Of a DNA stretch of 64,000 bases, positions 60,741-64,000 are shown in pieces. The DNA is taken from contig CM114271.1 of the NCBI GenBank assembly GCA_050084515.1, positions 4,836,001-4,900,000 on the forward strand. The letters are read 5' to 3'. Under the pieces are notes generated by a model. It was not told where the DNA came from and made no database searches. It was given only the letters and a program-made list of their open reading frames with translations. This DNA is from Blasia pusilla. Its lineage: Eukaryota; Marchantiophyta; Marchantiopsida; Blasiales. Numbering within the stretch: the stretch's first letter is position 1; every line of letters starts with the position of its first letter. Made by a program: the position numbers and the translations under genes.

Positions 60741-62785
60741 GCAAGGGGGAAGGGAATTTGTCGTTTGCACGTAGGCAAGCGAGTTGCCTCGGTGGGGAGC
60801 TCCTAGAGATGCGTGTGTGAAGTTTTGTGTGTTATTTTTGGTTTAGAAGGTTGTGGGCAGAAGCGACGTCCATTTTCTCAAATCTAGTTGGTGCAGGTTG
60901 ACGGGGGACAGCAGCAGAGGGTATCGTATAGTGGGGCAATGATGTTCGCGAGTGTATCGCCGACGTCTAAATAGCAAGTGTCGGCAAAGTCAAGAAGAGA
61001 AAGAGAAGGTTTGGGAACAGTAGGCGCCATGAGAGGGGCTAGTGAGGGTTAGGTCATAATCGCCTCAATTTAGGGTAAGGTCGCGCAGGGGACGAGTCAG
61101 GTCAGACAATGAAATCGCGGCCATGAGGACCAAGGCGCATAGGGTGGCATGCGCGCGTTGAAGCTCCAGGGACGAGTTTGGAGGGACTTTGGATTCGGGC
61201 CGCATAGGGCAGCGTCCCGACTTGCCAAGGAGGGAGACATGTGGTAGAGACTCGGGAGCGTTTAGCCTGGCCAGCCACATAGGGTGGCGTGCGTGAAGAG
61301 AGTGAGTTTATGATGGAAGGGAGGTACGGGCCACGGGTTGAAGGAGGAGCCATTAAGGCTCCGGGGTCTTAGGGGAGGTACATTCATACGTGCCAAGTAA
61401 ATGAAAATTCAAGAGTGCGGGAGGGGAGATTACGGGAAGGAAGCAAAAGGAAGAGGAGCCAGGGAGGGCCAGGGAGGGCTCCTCTAGGAAAGAAGGAGCA
61501 GCGGGCCGGGTCCGGGGTGTTTTTTCGTGACAACGGGTACATTTCCGGTCCCTACAAAATCGAGCGACAATTTTTGAAGATTTCGTCATTCCATCCGGTT
61601 AAACAGATACGAATACAAGGACACCCTCCCTAAACCCTCGGTTTTTGGCCGGTAAGTGACAATCTGAATCGGAAATTCTCAAATTCTTCCGGCCAGCTCA
61701 ACAAGTAACCCCGGTTCTCCCCGGACATTGGGCCGGGTGTAAGCGGTGCATAGGGAGGCGTGGAGGCTCTCATTAAAGCGGGTCCAAGGGAACGTGAGCT
61801 ACATATGGCAACGTGTCCATGTTCGGGAGGGCATGGCAAGTGCAACATGAGTAAGAGGAGGGAGGGAGAGCCCTCCGTAAAGAACCGTGCTGGCGGGAGA
61901 AGAGGGTAAGGAGTTGACGGAGTTAGGAAAGAGTTTGAGAAGACGTGAAGGGAGATTTGAACGAGTTTGTGGTTGATCGAGCTACATAGTTGAGCGACAT
62001 ATGGGGTGTAGGGGAGCAGGTCAAGTTGCCTACGTGGTTGAATAACATATGGGGTTGGAGAACGGATGTGGTAGGCAGGCTTACCAAGTCAAAGGTGACA
62101 TTGTAGACGTGCTTTCTCTTTGAGTGTTTGATGTGGTAATTTTGGGTTACGTAGTAGGAGAGATTTTTGGTGCCTTGGTATTTCCAAGCACGGATCACGA
62201 TTTGTGCGGGAGTGTGATTTGCGGCTCCTAGAGAGTTTTTGGGATGTGTTTTTGCAAGCATGGATGGGATTCACAATGGGATTTGCATGTTCAATTTGAC
62301 TACGAGCGGGAGGGATGATTTACACAGATAGTTTGCAGAGAGAGTTGGGATGGAGTGTTACTATGTTGATGCCGGCAGATAGTCTACATCCGGTGATGGG
62401 AGGTTCGACATGTTGGTCGAGGAGAGTGTTGTGCCGCGGAGGTTGCCACATCACATGGAGGAGTGAGTGTTGACGGTGTTGTAGGTTGGAGGGCGTGATG
62501 AGGTTACCCATTTGAGTCCCTTTTCCCGCACTTATCTTGTGTCATTGAGGGTTTTGGATCAGGTAGTAGCTGGTGTTAGATGGTTGCGGCGATGGTGACG
62601 AGTGTAGACTCCTTTCATGTGTAGCATGTTGGTGGATATACGACGGTTGCTGAATAGGGGTCACGTGTATGACCCGAGAGTGTCAGTTTTTATGTGAGTT
62701 AAGTGGGAGGCTCATAGTGAGCCCGAGTGTTGAGTGTGCGTGAGGCCGCGTGTGTCATCATGGGATTACGATTAGCGTAGGTGAG
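60741..62785 (+). other. G-rich noncoding retroelement-like sequence
   Basis: A word like GCATAGGGTGGCGTGCG recurs (near 60200, 61137, 61200, 61276 and 61748) with variation. No protein-like frame was recognised. Position between LTR fragments and the pol remnant suggests untranslated or rearranged retroelement DNA. Confidence 0.35.
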
Positions 62786-64000
62786 TTAGTGAGGAGTGTG
62801 GGAGACTCTTGGTGAGTCTAAGTTCTTGAGCGGGTGAGACATGGTTGTCATCACGGCGTTCTTCCAGTGAACCACCGCGAACAACTCTTTCTTATGAGTG
62901 GGCCATCTCCTTTCGGTGTCGCTAAGCTTCTTGCTCTCGTATGCTATAAGTCTCGCTTTTAGCACCAACATTCCTACAATCGCGAAATTACTAGCATCAG
63001 TGTGCACCTTGAACGGTTGGTCAAACTCCGGAAACTTCAGAAGTGGTTCCTGAGAGAGGATCTCCTTGACTCAATTCAACGCTTTATCCACTTCCTTGGT
63101 CCATGTTGTGTTGTCAAACTTGGCGGTCCAATCTGTGAGAGGTTTCACTATTCTCGAAAAGCTCTTCACATATGTCCGGTGAAACCGGATCGCTCTGATG
63201 AACCTCCTCATCCCCTTCACAATGGAAGGCGGTTCCCATTCGGCAATGCGCTTACCTTCCCCATATCTGGACTTACTCCGTATGCACTAACCACATGTCC
63301 CAAGAACTTGATCTTTGTCAAAACAAACTCATATCGCATACACGTTATCCGCATTCGCATACATCTTATTTGCCTTGAGTTTCTCAAACACCATCTTCAA
63401 ATATTGATCGTGCTCCTCTAGTATTCTCAAATAGATGAGTATATCATCTATATAGATGATCACAAACTCGTCCGTATCCTTATGAAAAGATGGAGTTCAT
63501 CAAAGTGGTGAACGTAGGAGGAGCATTAGAAAGACCAAAAACCATTACCACAAACTCGAACGAACTGTATCTCGTCCTACACGGAGTCTTCTCTACATTC
63601 GCTTCGGCAATCCGAACCTGATAATATCTTGATTTCACGTCAATCCGATTGAAATACTAGGCACCTGACAATCAATCAAAGAGTTCATCTATCCTCGGAA
63701 GAGGATAGTTGTTCCTTATGGTCACTTTATTCAGCGCTCGGTAATCAACACAGAGTCTCAACTTTCCATCTTTCTTTTTCACGAAGAGAACGGGCACTCC
63801 ATAAGGTGACTTGTTAGTTCGGATGTAACCCCTTTCTAGGAGTTCACCCAACTATTTCCTTAACTCAGCAAATTCTTTTTGATTCAACCTATATGGTGCC
63901 TTTGAAGATGGTTGAGATCTGGGCATCACCTCTATCTTATGATCAACCACCCTATGTGATGGCAACTCAGTCGGAAGCTCCTTAGTCAATACATATCCAA
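62786..64000 (-). mobile_element. Ty3/gypsy retrotransposon pol fragment (reverse transcriptase and RNase H), decayed
   Basis: Translated on the minus strand from the right edge, the order is [59 protein letters not shown] (fingers/palm of the reverse transcriptase), then the catalytic YIDD box at 63443-63454, and the RNase H start HTDASNFA near 63000 with YESKKLSDTERRWPTHKKEL. In-frame stops near 63853, 63673 and 63658 and frameshifts after the FGLSNAPPTF motif show it is dead. After the RNase H start the similarity ends, and no integrase was seen. The element continues beyond the window. Confidence 0.85.

Overview
The window is nuclear DNA from a land plant. The evidence is four intron-rich genes of plant type (a FET/TAF15-like RNA-binding protein, an EDEM-class alpha-mannosidase, a trihelix-type DNA-binding protein and a single-CRM-domain RNA-binding protein) set in AT-rich DNA full of plant transposon relics (CACTA/TNP2, Ty3/gypsy, LTR and Helitron-like pieces). 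GC-rich gene starts and short gene islands between decayed repeats fit a bryophyte or another non-flowering plant, but that placement is only an inference. No tRNA, rRNA or CRISPR array was recognised.

Layout. 0-5.4 kb: a decayed CACTA TNP2 transposase on the minus strand, then an LTR-like repeat. 5.4-11.6 kb: a TAF15-like gene on the plus strand (5 exons, 542 aa) behind a long GGA/GAA-rich leader. 12.6-22.9 kb: an EDEM/MNS-type glycosidase on the minus strand (16 or more exons), convergent with the TAF15-like gene; its introns hold LTR-like repeats, tandem repeats and perfect hairpins. 23.3-34.6 kb: Helitron-like elements, a solo LTR with target-site duplication, a broken gene fragment with an internal tandem duplication, and unassigned DNA. 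34.6-36.7 kb: a trihelix gene on the minus strand (3 exons, 350 aa) with a second conserved-looking C-terminal module. 38-48.4 kb: AT-rich DNA with diverged LTR-like copies. 48.4-54.6 kb: a CRM (YhbY-like) gene on the minus strand (3 exons, 213 aa). Its 3.8-kb first intron carries about a dozen decaying copies of an exon-like module. 54.9-64 kb: retroelement debris, including a 408-bp near-threefold tandem repeat of a minus-strand coding remnant, a repeated LTR start, and a Ty3/gypsy reverse transcriptase/RNase H fragment running off the right edge.

The four genes do not form a pathway. They are independent housekeeping-type nuclear genes: RNA-polymerase-II-linked RNA binding, ER glycoprotein quality control, transcription regulation, and probably organellar RNA binding. 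Exon models were built by hand from splice signals, preserved reading phase and family motifs. They agree in phase throughout, but no transcript evidence was available. The strongest candidates for something undescribed are the degenerate exon-module array inside the CRM gene and the unrecognised C-terminal module of the trihelix protein.
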